Shown here: piece by piece, positions 35,456-45,536 of the stretch
How positions within the stretch are numbered: the stretch's first letter is position 1
Layout of the letters: every line of letters begins with the position of its first letter
Source: Lacipirellula limnantheis
GTDB taxonomy: Bacteria; Planctomycetota; Planctomycetia; Pirellulales; Lacipirellulaceae
Assembly: GCF_007746075.1 (NCBI RefSeq)
Contig: NZ_CP036339.1
Coordinates: 2,180,885 to 2,244,884 of the forward strand
Direction: 5' to 3'
Length of the DNA: 64,000 nt
Made by a program: the position numbers and the translations under genes
Notes under the pieces: model-generated
What the model saw: the letters and a program-made list of their open reading frames with translations, nothing else
The model's database searches: none
Told to the model about the DNA's origin: nothing

Positions 35456-35722
35456 TTATACGGCAAGCCCGGTTTCGATCTTGCGTTCCAACTCGGTGAG
35501 GTGACCGCTCGTGCGCAGTTGATGGGCGAGCATCTCACGGCCCTTTTCGGTCCAAACGCCGATTGTGCGGAGCTCGCTTCTCGACTTGGGGCACAGAAAC
35601 GTCACCTGTTTGGGCGTGATCGCTTGAATTTCCACGGCGTCGCCGCTGCGCTTGAGATGGGCGGAAAAGGCGACGCGGCGATTGTTCACGGCATCGTCCC
35701 AATGCGATTCAATGGTCTGCAT
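35456..35722 (-). CDS. Small conserved-looking hypothetical protein
   Basis: 88 residues with a balanced composition unlike the spurious frames nearby, and a mixed alpha/beta pattern: NRRVAFSAHLKRSGDAVEIQAI, then the CPKSRSELRTIGVWTEKGREMLAHQLR segment. No known motif. It is convergent with the PDZ-protein gene, with a gap of 15 bp. Confidence 0.6.
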   Translation of the reverse strand: MQTIESHWDDAVNNRRVAFSAHLKRSGDAVEIQAITPKQVTFLCPKSRSELRTIGVWTEKGREMLAHQLRTSGHLTELERKIETGLAV

Positions 35723-35869
35723 GGCTATTTACCAATATTGGAAGCGTGGCGATTTCAAGTCGGGTTTGTCGAGCATTCTACGCAGCCTTTGCCCGCCTTG
35801 CCCCGCCAATTGCTCTGCTGACGGCGAAATCACGGGCGACCGCAATCTGCCGGAGTGAGGATGGCTCGC

Positions 35870-37429
35870 CTACGGCTTCTGGTCGATCACCATCACGCCA
35901 TTGTCGGCGATGTTGAACAGCGGTCGGTGCGGGTTGGTGCGCGCCTCGGTGGCTCCGCGCCCGTAGTGCCAGACGAGATTCGTGCCGATATTCCAGGCCT
36001 CTTCTCGGGCGCCCACGACGCCCGATTGGCCGTCGGGAATGATGTAATTGAACCCGGTTTGAAGCGACCAGCGATCGTTGAACGGAACGTAGCAGTCGGC
36101 GCCCAGGATGCCTTCGTTGTCGTTGGTGAATCCGCCCCAAAAACGGAGGTCGGCCGCCCGATGGCTGCAGCGGAAAAACAACCGGTACTGGTCGACGGCC
36201 TGGAAGTCGAACGCGCCGATCGCCGTCGTATTGGTGTGAGTGGAACCGGTGAAGCCGAACTCGCGGCCGCGTTGGCTCTTGATGCTGATTTCATAGCGGA
36301 CCTGCTGGAAGTCGCCTTGAGTAATCCAGTTGTCGTTCATGTAGTCCCAGGCGGCGCCGAACTGCACGCCGGCCGGCACGCGCCGGAAGAAGCCAATCGT
36401 CACAAAATCTTGTTCACGGCTGTTGGTCACGCCGCCTGAGGTGCCCGAGAGGTGGCTCTGGACTGCCTGGAAGCCTGCCTGGTAGCTGAGACCGGGGAAC
36501 AACAGTCCAATCAACGGCGTCTTACCGCCGAAGTTTAAGCCTTCTTGGAAGCCGAAGTTACCGTCGCCCGACCCGCCGAAGAGGGGGGCGTCGCGAGGAC
36601 CCTTGAAGCCATGGACGCCGCCCCACACCGAGAGGTCGCGGAAGCGCGGGAGACAGACAGGGAAGCACCAATAATCGGAGCCGCGGTTCACGCGACTGCC
36701 GCATGCGACGTCTCCGCAGTCGACGCATCCCTCCATGCCGCATGCCGGTTCCATGCCGCAACCAGCCTCGACGCCGCACCCGGGCTCAACATACCCGCAG
36801 CCCGGTTCGATGCCGCACCCTGGCTCGCAGATGCCGCAGGTGGCCTCGCCGCAACCACAGGTTGGTTCTTGGATGCCGCACGCCGGGTCGTTGCAGTCGG
36901 CGCAGTAGCCGGCGGGAGCGTAGAGCTCCTGTTGCCGCTCGATCGGCGGACCGAGCAACGGCTCGTTGTAGTCGAGGGCTTCAAAGTTACGCAGCTGCGA
37001 ACGGTTGACCGTGGAATAGGCGGCTGGCTCGACGCTCGCCGCCGCAATCGCAGCGGCGGACGCCGGCTGAGCAAACACCGGGCGCGCCGAGCTCTTGGCC
37101 GGCGCCTGCTCGACGACTGCGGTTGGACGTGGTTGAGTCGCGAGCGGCTTGGCGACTTGCTGCAACGTCGGGGTGGCTGTCAACGCGTTGGGAGAGGCCG
37201 CAACAAGGGCCGACGTGGGGCGGTCTGCGTCGGTCTTCGGGCCAGTGACAACGGCGTCTGCCGACGCCGCGCGGCGAAATGGCAGTGCGCCGCTCGCAGG
37301 CGTCGTGACAGCGCCTGGCTTGCGGAACTGGATCCCCTCGGCGGCGCCGATGGCAGGCGTCAGCCAGAGCGGGGCGGTGAAGAGTAACGTCCGGGCGACT
37401 TGGCTGCAGATCAAGCGGGGAGATTTCAT
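35870..37429 (-). CDS. DUF6666-type envelope protein with CG-repeat region
   Basis: 519 residues with a signal peptide (VARTLLFTAPLWLTPAIGA). After a ~150-residue disordered linker, residues ~173-245 are a run of short words of the form EPGCG, with about 16 cysteines in a regular 5-7-residue spacing. The C-terminal ~270 residues look like a beta-rich barrel with alternating patterns (LSVWGGVHGFKG, FGAAWDYMNDNWI, RYEISIKSQRGREFGFTG, WSLQTGFNYIIPDGQSG), typical of outer-membrane proteins. The Cys-rich part may be cross-linked or bind metal. The exact role is unknown; the family assignment is from memory of planctomycete proteins. Confidence 0.68.
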   Translation of the reverse strand: MKSPRLICSQVARTLLFTAPLWLTPAIGAAEGIQFRKPGAVTTPASGALPFRRAASADAVVTGPKTDADRPTSALVAASPNALTATPTLQQVAKPLATQPRPTAVVEQAPAKSSARPVFAQPASAAAIAAASVEPAAYSTVNRSQLRNFEALDYNEPLLGPPIERQQELYAPAGYCADCNDPACGIQEPTCGCGEATCGICEPGCGIEPGCGYVEPGCGVEAGCGMEPACGMEGCVDCGDVACGSRVNRGSDYWCFPVCLPRFRDLSVWGGVHGFKGPRDAPLFGGSGDGNFGFQEGLNFGGKTPLIGLLFPGLSYQAGFQAVQSHLSGTSGGVTNSREQDFVTIGFFRRVPAGVQFGAAWDYMNDNWITQGDFQQVRYEISIKSQRGREFGFTGSTHTNTTAIGAFDFQAVDQYRLFFRCSHRAADLRFWGGFTNDNEGILGADCYVPFNDRWSLQTGFNYIIPDGQSGVVGAREEAWNIGTNLVWHYGRGATEARTNPHRPLFNIADNGVMVIDQKP

Positions 37430-38487
37430 GGACTCGAATCCCGCGGGGGTAGCGATTGCTCGCCGCCGCCGCCTTGGTTCTCGACTCGGCCCAGCTTGCC
37501 AATTCTCTCGATCAGATCGAGATCATTGGGAAGTTGACGCAGGGCCGCGTCTCGGGAGCCCCCCCGGGAATCAACGCGTAGAGGTGGTATCGACCGGGTG
37601 GAGGCCATACTTTCAGCAAAGTCGGCGTAATCGGAACTTTTTCTCAAGAACTGATCCACGACTGCTAGCAGCCCTGCACCGAAACTCATAACCAGCCATG
37701 CGGCTTGAGCTTTCGATGAAAAATTACCCAGTTGCCGTCGACGCCCCCCCGCGCCGCCCTTCCGCTGATAATGCAATTTGACTCATCAAGGCAGTGTCCA
37801 GTTTCAGAACGCTGGGCGGCAAGCACATTCCTTCTAGTCCCTGAAAACGCCCTGGCGTGAATCCGCAGACCTAGCGAAAGAGCGCCGCATCAAGCACTTA
37901 GGGGACGACTCCGGCGCCGCCGGTGAACAAAACCCCAGCAAATCCGAGAACTCGATGTTGCCAGTCGTTCAGATTGTGCTGATACTGGAAGCAGAGAAGA
38001 GTTCTTTGGAGCGATTCGACCTGCGGGTTCGTCCCGCTTCGCTGTCGGCGCCCTGGTATGGCGCCGGCGACGAAGGTTCGCTGCTCTTTGCCAACTTCCG
38101 CTCTTGTAGCGTGCAGCGCAGGCATTTCGGGCACGAGCGTTAGCCTCTCTGGCGACGCCTTTCCTTGGTGCGAATGTAGCATCCCGCCGTCCACGTGGCT
38201 TCCGCGCTTTCGTGGCCGTGCTGCTTCGCGCCGCCGCTACTCGAGCAGACGTTGGTTCAGAGCAGTGAACCTGGTTCGTTCGTTCACGCGGCATCCCCAG
38301 CCGCTGAGTTCTCCACCGAACTTTGCGAACATTTTCAACGCGCCCGCTTCACCCGCAGCCTCTTGGCTGTGTCATCCATTTACATCATCCAAATCTACAA
38401 TACGTTCCAGGACATCACGCCGCCAGCGCGACTCGCGTACCGCCTAGCCACGAGACAATCGGGTCGCCGCCGGCAGGGAGCATGGCA
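37430..38487. other. Gene-free region upstream of prkA, about 1.06 kb
   Basis: Several frames of 60-130 codons overlap on both strands, but their translations lack domains and have unnatural composition, so none is called. A TGCTAGCA palindrome lies at 37663-37670. The right half presumably holds the promoter and a long 5' leader of the prkA operon. No known RNA family was recognised by eye. Confidence 0.4.
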
Positions 38488-40536
38488 ATGACTAAAGGCA
38501 GCGAAATTATTTCGCTCGTTTCCGAGCGACAGGATCGCGACCAGTTCCGCCGCAAGAATTGGGTCGGCACCTTCGAGGAATACCTCGACATCGTCCGGGA
38601 TCACCCCGAGGTGACTCGCACCGCGTACCAGCGGCTGTACGACATGATCTTGTCGTACGGGGTCGACGTCAGCGACCGCAATCGTGAGAAGGAGTACAGC
38701 TACCGCTTCTTCGACGACCCCGATCACGATGGTCACGACGCAGTCTACGGACTCCGCGGGCCGCTGCACGATCTGGTGAACGCCCTGAAAAGCGCCGCTT
38801 ACGAATACGGCATCGAAAAACGCGTGCTATTGCTCCACGGCCCGGTCGGCAGCAGCAAGAGTACGATCGTACGGCTGCTGAAACAGGGGCTCGAACGCTA
38901 CTCCGCTACCGACGCGGGCGCTCTCTACACCATGGGCTGGGTCGATGAGGAAGACCCCGAAGAGGTCCACTGGTGCCCGATGAACGAGGAGCCGCTTCAC
39001 CTCATCCCGGAGCGCTTTCGCGACGACGTACTGGCCAAGCTGAACGCGGGACGCGGCGAGGACGACTTTAAGGTTCGCATCCGCGGCGAACTCGATCCCT
39101 TCTGCCGCTTCATGTATCAGCACCGGCTGAAAAAATACGACGGCGACTGGACCCGGGTGGTGCAAGACGTCCGGATCAAGCGGCTCATTCTGAGCGAGAA
39201 GGATCGCATCGGCGTCGGCACTTTCCAGCCGAAGGACGAGAAGAACCAAGACGCCACAGAACTGACCGGCGACATTAACTACCGGAAAATCGCCGTCTAT
39301 GGCAGCGATAGCGATCCGCGGGCCTTCAACTTCGACGGCGAATTCAACATCGCCAACCGTGGCATTATCGAGTTCGTCGAAGTGCTGAAGCTCGACGTGG
39401 CGTTCCTGTACGATCTTCTCGGCGCCAGCCAAGAGCATCGGATCAAGCCGAAGAAGTTCGCGCAGACCGACATCGACGAGGTGATTATCGGCCACACGAA
39501 CGAGCCGGAGTATCGTCGGCTGCAGAACAACGAATTCATGGAGGCCCTCCGCGACCGGACGGTGAAGATCGACATCCCGTACGTCACGACGCTCGAGAAC
39601 GAGATCAAGATTTACGAGAAGGATTACAACGCGCGGACGGTGCCGAACAAGCATATCGCCCCCCACACAATCGAAATGGCGGCGATGTGGGCGATCCTCA
39701 CGCGGCTCGAAGAGCCGAAGCACGCGGGACTTTCTCGCTTACAAAAGCTGAAGCTCTACAACGGCAAGTCGCTTCCCGGGTTCACCGAGGAAAACATCGC
39801 CGAATTGCGTGATCAGGCGACGAGCGAAGGCCTTGTCGGCATCTCGCCCCGTTACGTGCAGGACAAGCTTTCCAACGCCCTGGTCGCCCATCCCGAAGCT
39901 CGTTCGATCAACCCGTTCATGGTGCTGAATGAACTCGAGGCTGGGCTCAAGCATCACAGTCTGATCACGCACGAAGAGACGAAACACCAGTTTCGCGAGC
40001 TCCTCGGCGTGGTGAAGGAAGAATATACGAACATCGTCAAGAACGAGGTTCAACGCGCCATTGCCGCCGACGAGGCGGCCCTGTCGCGGCTCTGCGGCAA
40101 CTACATCGACAACATCAAGGCGTACACGCAACGTGAGAAGGTGCGCAACTCCTTCACTGGCCAGTACGAAGAGCCGGATGAACGGCTGATGCGGTCGATC
40201 GAGGACAAGATCGACATCCCCGAGAGTCGCAAAGATGACTTCCGCCGGGAGATCATGAACTACATCGGCGCCCTGTCAATCGACGGTAAGAAGTTCGACT
40301 ACAAGACCAATGAGCGGCTGAACAAGGCGCTTGAACTGAAGCTGTTTGAAGACCAGAAGGATTCGATCAAGCTGACGAGTCTCGTGTCGAACGTCGTCGA
40401 CGCCGAAACGCAGCAGAAGATCGACGTCGTGAAGGGCCGCTTGATTCGCGACTACGGCTACGACGACGAAAGCGCCACGGACGTACTCAACTACGTTGCG
40501 AGCATTTTTGCTCGCGGTGATGCGAAGGAGAAGTAG
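38488..40536 (+). CDS. prkA: PrkA-family serine protein kinase / AAA protein
   Basis: 682 residues from ATG 38488, chosen for GGGAG 8 nt upstream; ATG 38482 is also possible. The N-terminal AAA part has Walker A ([18 protein letters not shown]) at ~111-128 and the PrkA-specific block [18 protein letters not shown]. The C-terminal half is the PrkA kinase domain. In Bacillus and E. coli (YeaG) the protein acts in sporulation or stationary-phase and nitrogen-starvation survival and lies in an operon with YeaH and SpoVR/YcgB. That gene order is exactly conserved here. The length matches the family norm (~640-690). Confidence 0.93.
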   Translation: MTKGSEIISLVSERQDRDQFRRKNWVGTFEEYLDIVRDHPEVTRTAYQRLYDMILSYGVDVSDRNREKEYSYRFFDDPDHDGHDAVYGLRGPLHDLVNALKSAAYEYGIEKRVLLLHGPVGSSKSTIVRLLKQGLERYSATDAGALYTMGWVDEEDPEEVHWCPMNEEPLHLIPERFRDDVLAKLNAGRGEDDFKVRIRGELDPFCRFMYQHRLKKYDGDWTRVVQDVRIKRLILSEKDRIGVGTFQPKDEKNQDATELTGDINYRKIAVYGSDSDPRAFNFDGEFNIANRGIIEFVEVLKLDVAFLYDLLGASQEHRIKPKKFAQTDIDEVIIGHTNEPEYRRLQNNEFMEALRDRTVKIDIPYVTTLENEIKIYEKDYNARTVPNKHIAPHTIEMAAMWAILTRLEEPKHAGLSRLQKLKLYNGKSLPGFTEENIAELRDQATSEGLVGISPRYVQDKLSNALVAHPEARSINPFMVLNELEAGLKHHSLITHEETKHQFRELLGVVKEEYTNIVKNEVQRAIAADEAALSRLCGNYIDNIKAYTQREKVRNSFTGQYEEPDERLMRSIEDKIDIPESRKDDFRREIMNYIGALSIDGKKFDYKTNERLNKALELKLFEDQKDSIKLTSLVSNVVDAETQQKIDVVKGRLIRDYGYDDESATDVLNYVASIFARGDAKEK

Positions 40537-40600
40537 TGACTATGCACAGAACCCTGTCACCCTGAGGTACTCCGCAGGGTCCGCATAGAGTACCGACTTG

Positions 40601-41704
40601 ATGGACATCGAACGCGACCAACGCCGATTCAAGCAGATCGTTCGCGGCCGGATCCGCGACAATCTGCGCAAGTACATCACCCATGGCGAGATGATCGGCC
40701 GGAAGGGTCGCGATCTCGTCAGTATTCCTGTCCCACAGCTCGACGTTCCGCGGTTCAAGTTCGGTAAGAACGGCTCCGGCGGCGTCGGGCAAGGGGACGG
40801 TGAAGTCGGCGATGCGCTGGGCAAGCCGGGACAGGGACCTGACGGGGCGGGGGGCGCCGGCAGCGATCCCGGCGGCGGGCACTACCTCGAAGTCGAGGTC
40901 TCGCTCGACGAACTCGCGCAGATGCTCGGGGACGAGTTGGAATTGCCTCGCATCAAGCCGAAAGGCGCCGCGAGCATCGAAGCGGAGAAGACTAAGTACA
41001 ACAGCATTCGGCAAACGGGGCCGGAGTCGCTCCGCCATCTGCGGCGCACTTATCTGCGCGCGCTCAAGCGACAGATTTCCACGGGCAGCTACGAGATCGA
41101 GGATCCGCGCGTCATCCCCGTGCGACCCGACAAGCAGTATCGCTCCTGGAACGACGTGCCCCAGCCGCAGGTGAACGCGGCGGTGATCTACATGATGGAC
41201 GTCTCCGGCTCGATGACAGATGAGCAAAAGGAGATCGTCCGCACCGAAGCGTTCTGGATTGATGCCTGGCTCGGCAAGCAATACAAGGGCGTCGAGAAGC
41301 GGTACATCATCCACGACGCGGTGGCGAAGGAAGTCGACGAACAGACCTTCTACCACACTCGCGAAAGCGGCGGTACGCGAATCAGCTCGGCGTACAAAAC
41401 GGCGGCGGAGATCATCGACGCGTCGTTCCCCGTCGCCGATTGGAACATCTACTGCTTCCAGTTCTCCGATGGCGACAACTGGGGCGACGATAATCGCAAG
41501 GCGTTCGAATTGCTTGGCGAGAAGTTGATTCCCGCTTCGAATCTCTTTTGCTACGGCCAAGTCGAAAGCCCGTACGGTAGCGGCGACTTTATCGACGCGC
41601 TAGAAAAACATTTCGGCGAGAATGAGAAGCTGGTGCTGTCGGAGATCGCAGACAAGGATGCGATTTACGAGTCGATTCGGAAGTTTTTGGGGAAGGGGAA
41701 ATAG
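40601..41704 (+). CDS. YeaH/DUF444 family von Willebrand factor A-like protein
   Basis: 367 residues from ATG 40601. The N-terminus ([20 protein letters not shown]), a Gly-rich linker (~70-95) and the MIDAS-type VWA motif DVSGSMT (~201-207) are the DUF444 hallmarks. It binds divalent metal and probably a partner protein. It is the middle gene of the conserved prkA-yeaH-spoVR unit, which in E. coli is under nitrogen and stationary-phase control. A CACCCTGAGGTACTCCG-type repeat word lies in the 64-bp gap before it. Confidence 0.92.
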   Translation: MDIERDQRRFKQIVRGRIRDNLRKYITHGEMIGRKGRDLVSIPVPQLDVPRFKFGKNGSGGVGQGDGEVGDALGKPGQGPDGAGGAGSDPGGGHYLEVEVSLDELAQMLGDELELPRIKPKGAASIEAEKTKYNSIRQTGPESLRHLRRTYLRALKRQISTGSYEIEDPRVIPVRPDKQYRSWNDVPQPQVNAAVIYMMDVSGSMTDEQKEIVRTEAFWIDAWLGKQYKGVEKRYIIHDAVAKEVDEQTFYHTRESGGTRISSAYKTAAEIIDASFPVADWNIYCFQFSDGDNWGDDNRKAFELLGEKLIPASNLFCYGQVESPYGSGDFIDALEKHFGENEKLVLSEIADKDAIYESIRKFLGKGK

Positions 41705-41707
41705 GAT

Positions 41708-41869
41708 TAACCACGAAGACACAAAGGCACTAAGAAACACACGAAGAGAAAATGCAAGTGAAGTTGTATTTCAGAGCTATCAACAACAGTCGATGAGTTT
41801 GACTAAAGCCTTCAGCACAACTTGCTTTACTTCGTGCTTCTCTTAGTGCCTTTGTGTCTTCGTGGTTAG
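41708..41869. repeat. Inverted-repeat hairpin element (CACGAAG type), 28-bp perfect core
   Basis: Arms at about 41708-41746 and 41830-41869 are reverse complements, identical over a 28-nt core made of TAACCACGAAGACACAAAGG and neighbouring words. It begins 3 nt after the yeaH-like stop and ends 20 nt before the spoVR start, so it fills the gap inside the operon. Confidence 0.9.
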
Positions 41870-41889
41870 CATTTCATAACGCAAATAAC

Positions 41890-43434
41890 ATGTCGATGGG
41901 CCCCGCCAGCAACTTGACGCCTGAGCTCGCCGCGATGCAGGTCGAGATCGAGGCCCATGCGCTGCGCTACGGGCTCGATTTCTACCCGACGATTTTTGAG
42001 TTGATCGACGCCGACGAGCTCAACGCGATCGCCGCCCGCGGCGGGTTCCCGACGCGCTATCCTCACTGGCGGTTCGGGATGGAGTACGAGCAACTCGCCA
42101 AGGGGTACCACTACGGATTGCAGAAGATCTACGAAATGGTGATCAACAACAATCCGTGTTACGCCTACTTGATGCGCTCGAATGCGGCGATCGATCAGAA
42201 GCTCGTGATGGCTCACGTCTACGGCCATTGCGATTTCTTCAAGAACAACGATTGGTTTGCCCAGACCAATCGCAAAATGATGGACGACATGGCGAACCAT
42301 GGCACGCGGATTCGCCGCTATATGGACTTGGTCGGCGTCGAAGAGGTCGAAGATTTCATCGACGCCTGCCTAAGCGTCGAAGACCTCATCGATATCTATT
42401 CGCCGTTCATCCAGCGGCGTGAGAAACGGGCTGACGACCGTTTTGGGAGCGAGGAGCCGAAGGAGGCCGAACGGAATCGCCCGCCGCGGTACCAGTCGAA
42501 AGACTACATGGATTCGTTCGTGAACCCGCGCGAGGTGATGCTGAGCAAGCAGTTCGACGGCCCTGACAAGAGCGCCGCTCGCCGCATCCCCGAACGACCC
42601 GAGCGCGACGTGCTGCTATTCGTGCTCGAACATGCGCCGCTCGAACCGTGGCAAGCCGACGTGCTCTCGATCATCCGTGATGAATCGTATTACTTCGCCC
42701 CGCAGGCGCAAACGAAGATCATGAACGAAGGTTGGGCCAGCTTCTGGCACTCGACGATCATGATCAACGACGCGGTCACCGCGGTCGACGTCATCAACTA
42801 CGCCGACCACCACAGCGGCACGATGGCGAGCTCGCCGACGCAGCTCAATCCGTACAAAGTCGGCATCGAGCTCTTCCGCGATATCGAAGACCGCTGGAAC
42901 CGCGGCGCCTTCGGCCGCGAGTACGACGAGTGCGACGACGTCCAGCAGCGCCGCCGCTGGGACACTGGCGCGGGACTTGGCCGCAAAAAGATCTTCGAGG
43001 TTCGCCGCATTCACAACGATCTGACATTCATCGACGAGTTCCTGACGCTCGATTTCGTCCGTGACCACAAACTGTTCAGGTTTGGCTACAACCCGGGCAG
43101 CGAAGCCTATGAGATTGAAAGCCGCGAGTTTCCCAAGGTAAAGCAGCAGCTATTGCAAAGCCTCACCAATCGCGGGCGGCCGATCATCACCGTCGTCGAC
43201 GGCAATTACCGCAACCGTGGGGAGCTTTACCTTCGGCATGATTTTAGCGGAGTGGAACTGCTGACGGATTACGCCGTCGACGCGCTCCGCAACCTCGAAC
43301 GCCTTTGGACGAGACCAGTTCACATTGAAACAGTGCTTGAGAATGCCCGCGCCGTCATTTCATTCGACGGCAAGCACCACGAGATTGAGAAAGGAGATCC
43401 GGTCGACGTGCCCGATCTCGACGCCATTACTTGA
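41890..43434 (+). CDS. SpoVR family protein
   Basis: 514 residues from ATG 41890; upstream in-frame codons lie within the hairpin arm and are not used. The family words are clear: LRYGLDFYPTIFELIDADELNAIAA, FPTRYPHWRFGMEYEQL, YGHCDFFKNNDWF, NEGWASFWHS and the C-terminal PRPVHIETV-like segment. SpoVR is needed for cortex formation in sporulating Bacillus; in non-sporulating bacteria it travels with PrkA and YeaH. The biochemical role is unknown. The Shine-Dalgarno region is weak, perhaps because the repeat element sits just upstream. Confidence 0.92.
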   Translation: MSMGPASNLTPELAAMQVEIEAHALRYGLDFYPTIFELIDADELNAIAARGGFPTRYPHWRFGMEYEQLAKGYHYGLQKIYEMVINNNPCYAYLMRSNAAIDQKLVMAHVYGHCDFFKNNDWFAQTNRKMMDDMANHGTRIRRYMDLVGVEEVEDFIDACLSVEDLIDIYSPFIQRREKRADDRFGSEEPKEAERNRPPRYQSKDYMDSFVNPREVMLSKQFDGPDKSAARRIPERPERDVLLFVLEHAPLEPWQADVLSIIRDESYYFAPQAQTKIMNEGWASFWHSTIMINDAVTAVDVINYADHHSGTMASSPTQLNPYKVGIELFRDIEDRWNRGAFGREYDECDDVQQRRRWDTGAGLGRKKIFEVRRIHNDLTFIDEFLTLDFVRDHKLFRFGYNPGSEAYEIESREFPKVKQQLLQSLTNRGRPIITVVDGNYRNRGELYLRHDFSGVELLTDYAVDALRNLERLWTRPVHIETVLENARAVISFDGKHHEIEKGDPVDVPDLDAIT

Positions 43435-43456
43435 TTCGCACCTACCGCAAAGCCGC

Positions 43457-43936
43457 ATGAGTCTCTCCTCGCAATTGCTCGCTGAACTCCTCCATGCCGC
43501 GGGGCAGGGCCCTCAATCATTTGCCCTCTCCGCCGGGGTGCGCACGATTCATTGCCGCGCGCTGCAGTGCGATCCCCTTGCCGCGACGATTGACGAGTTG
43601 ACGCTTGAAACAGCTGAGCTGGCCTCGGCGAGCGTTGTACAACTCCAGACGGCGAGCCAAGCGTTGGCCCAGCGCGTGAACTATTTGCTCGAACCTATCG
43701 CCCCGATCGAAACCGACTCGCAAGGCTGCAGCGTCCAGATGCGGAGCAATCCGCCCCAGCGCGACGACAACGCCAGCCGCTACTACGAGCTGCTCCTGCG
43801 CCGCGGCGGTTCGATCGCCCTCTGCCGCTTCGAAAAGCAACCGGGGCAGCCCCGCCTCCGCGTCCCGGCGGCCTTGACACACGAGGTGATCGGCAGGTTA
43901 ATCGACGACTTCGCCGCGACGGTGGATGGTATCTAA
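43457..43936 (+). CDS. Hypothetical protein downstream of spoVR
   Basis: 159 residues from ATG 43457, 22 nt after the spoVR stop, so probably in the same operon. It is mixed alpha/beta with no membrane segment; the words SRYYELLLRRGGSIALCRFEKQPGQPR suggest a compact cytoplasmic domain. No family is recognised. The stop codon overlaps the ATGGTATCTAAGG that begins the next reading frame. Confidence 0.6.
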   Translation: MSLSSQLLAELLHAAGQGPQSFALSAGVRTIHCRALQCDPLAATIDELTLETAELASASVVQLQTASQALAQRVNYLLEPIAPIETDSQGCSVQMRSNPPQRDDNASRYYELLLRRGGSIALCRFEKQPGQPRLRVPAALTHEVIGRLIDDFAATVDGI

Positions 43937-43952
43937 GGAGGCCGTGGAATCG

Positions 43953-44576
43953 ATGCAAACGTACGAAGCGTTGTTGAATCAGGACCTCAATTGGGCTTTG
44001 AATGAGGGAAGCATGCACTTTGAGGGGAACAACGCTGTTCACAAGACGCTTCGCAACATCGCCGCGCGACTTGACGATCTGGGGGTCGACTATGCCATTG
44101 CCGGCGGCATGGCGCTGTTCTTTCACGGTTATCGCCGCTTCACTGAAGACGTCGACGTGCTGGTGACGCCCGAGGGTCTCGCGGTAATTCACGAACGGCT
44201 CGAAGGCCGCGGTTACATTCGGCCCTTTGAGAAGAGCAAGAACCTTCGCGACGCCGACACTCGCGTGAAGATCGACTTCTTGGTGACGGGGCAGTTCCCT
44301 GGTGATGGTAAGCCAGGCCCCGTCGCGTTCCCTGCGCCGGGCGACGTATCTATTGAGCGGGACGGCGTGCGCATCGTCGACCTGCAAGCGATGATTCAGT
44401 TGAAGCTCGCTTCGGGAAAAGATCCCGGGAGAGTGAAAGATCTCGCCGACGTTCAAGAGTTGATACGAGCCCTGCAGCTTCCTCGCGATTTTGCCGAGAA
44501 GCTCGATCCATCCCTGCAGGGTTCGTTTGAGAGTCTGTGGCAAGCGGCGCAGCAAGAGCGCCAAGACGAGTTTTGA
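43953..44576 (+). CDS. Nucleotidyltransferase-fold protein (AbiEii-like)
   Basis: 207 residues from ATG 43953, preceded by AAGGAGG at 43935-43941; an upstream in-frame ATG (43926) overlaps the previous gene and is less likely. The Pol-beta-type motif is visible: AIAGGMALFFHGYRRFTEDVDVLV, with the GG turn and the Asp-x-Asp pair that binds metal, then a third acidic position near VKIDFLVTG. AbiEii-type toxins modify tRNA or other nucleotides, but no AbiEi antitoxin is adjacent, so a toxin role is not supported. It could be a stand-alone nucleotidyltransferase of unknown target. Confidence 0.72.
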   Translation: MQTYEALLNQDLNWALNEGSMHFEGNNAVHKTLRNIAARLDDLGVDYAIAGGMALFFHGYRRFTEDVDVLVTPEGLAVIHERLEGRGYIRPFEKSKNLRDADTRVKIDFLVTGQFPGDGKPGPVAFPAPGDVSIERDGVRIVDLQAMIQLKLASGKDPGRVKDLADVQELIRALQLPRDFAEKLDPSLQGSFESLWQAAQQERQDEF

Positions 44577-44687
44577 TGGCAAAGGAGTGCCTGTCGTTCC
44601 ATCCCTAAACCTCCGAGGGCGATTCTGGTACCATGCGAATTGACTTTGACCTCCTTCGACGGCTTTTTCACCTCCGCGCCACTCGCC

Positions 44688-45536
44688 ATGCATCGTCCTT
44701 CCGCTGCGACCCAGCCCACGGAATCTACTCGCCAACCGATCGACGGTGGATGGCATTGCAGCCACTTCTATTACACGTGGAATCGCGATCGTCTGGCGGA
44801 CATGCCCCCGGCGCAAGTCGCCGAGGGTCGAACCGCGTTGATCTCCACGCTCGATCCTGCCCGTGAAGGCGGCCCGATTCGCTTGCAGACCTCGATCGTC
44901 AGCGGAGCCAAGGCCGACTTCGGTCTGATGGCGATGGATCCCGATCCGCTCGTCGTCGACGCGGTCCATCAACAGTTGCTCACGGGCCCGCTTGGTCCGG
45001 CCATCGTCCCCGGCTATTCGTTCGTCTCGATGACCGAGATCAGCGAGTACGTCATGAGCGCCGAACAGTACGGCGCCCGGCTCGTTGCCGAGGGAGAAAC
45101 CGCCGGCAGCCCCGTGTACGAGACCAAGCTCAAAGCTTATGCCGACCGGCTGGTTCACATGAACCATCAACGGCTGACGCCTAACTTTCCCGCGTACACG
45201 AACACCTGCTTCTACCCGATGAACAAGAAGCGCAAGGTCGGTGAGAACTGGTTTCTGCTGCCGAAGGAAGTTCGCAACGACATGATGAGCGAGCATGCCA
45301 AGAGCGGCATGGCCTACGCCGGGAAAGTCTCGCAGTTGATTACGGTCGGGCTGGGACTCGAAGATTGGGAATGGGGCGTGACCCTTTGGGCGACGAACCC
45401 CGAATACTTGAAGGACATCGTCTACCATATGCGGTTCGACGAAGCGAGCGCTCGCTACGCGGAGTTCGGCCCATTCTACGCCAGCTACGTTTCGACCGCG
45501 GCGGAGATGCTCGATCACTGCCTGATTGGAAAATGA
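44688..45536 (+). CDS. hemQ: Chlorite-dismutase family coproheme decarboxylase
   Basis: 282 residues from ATG 44688. The HemQ signature is complete: the catalytic Tyr in FYPMNKKR (with Lys residues), then the proximal heme His in MSEHAKSGMAYAGKV, followed by GLGLEDWEWGVTLWA. HemQ decarboxylates coproheme to heme b in the coproporphyrin-dependent pathway. Its presence argues that this organism makes heme by that route. Arm 1 of a repeat element overlaps the stop codon. Confidence 0.88.
   Translation: MHRPSAATQPTESTRQPIDGGWHCSHFYYTWNRDRLADMPPAQVAEGRTALISTLDPAREGGPIRLQTSIVSGAKADFGLMAMDPDPLVVDAVHQQLLTGPLGPAIVPGYSFVSMTEISEYVMSAEQYGARLVAEGETAGSPVYETKLKAYADRLVHMNHQRLTPNFPAYTNTCFYPMNKKRKVGENWFLLPKEVRNDMMSEHAKSGMAYAGKVSQLITVGLGLEDWEWGVTLWATNPEYLKDIVYHMRFDEASARYAEFGPFYASYVSTAAEMLDHCLIGK

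Noticed and set aside
37898-38194. 98-codon minus-strand frame
   Set aside because: Several frames of the same size overlap it; no domain or ribosome-binding site.
43953-44576. AbiE toxin-antitoxin system
   Set aside because: No AbiEi-type antitoxin gene is adjacent and the protein is short for AbiEii.
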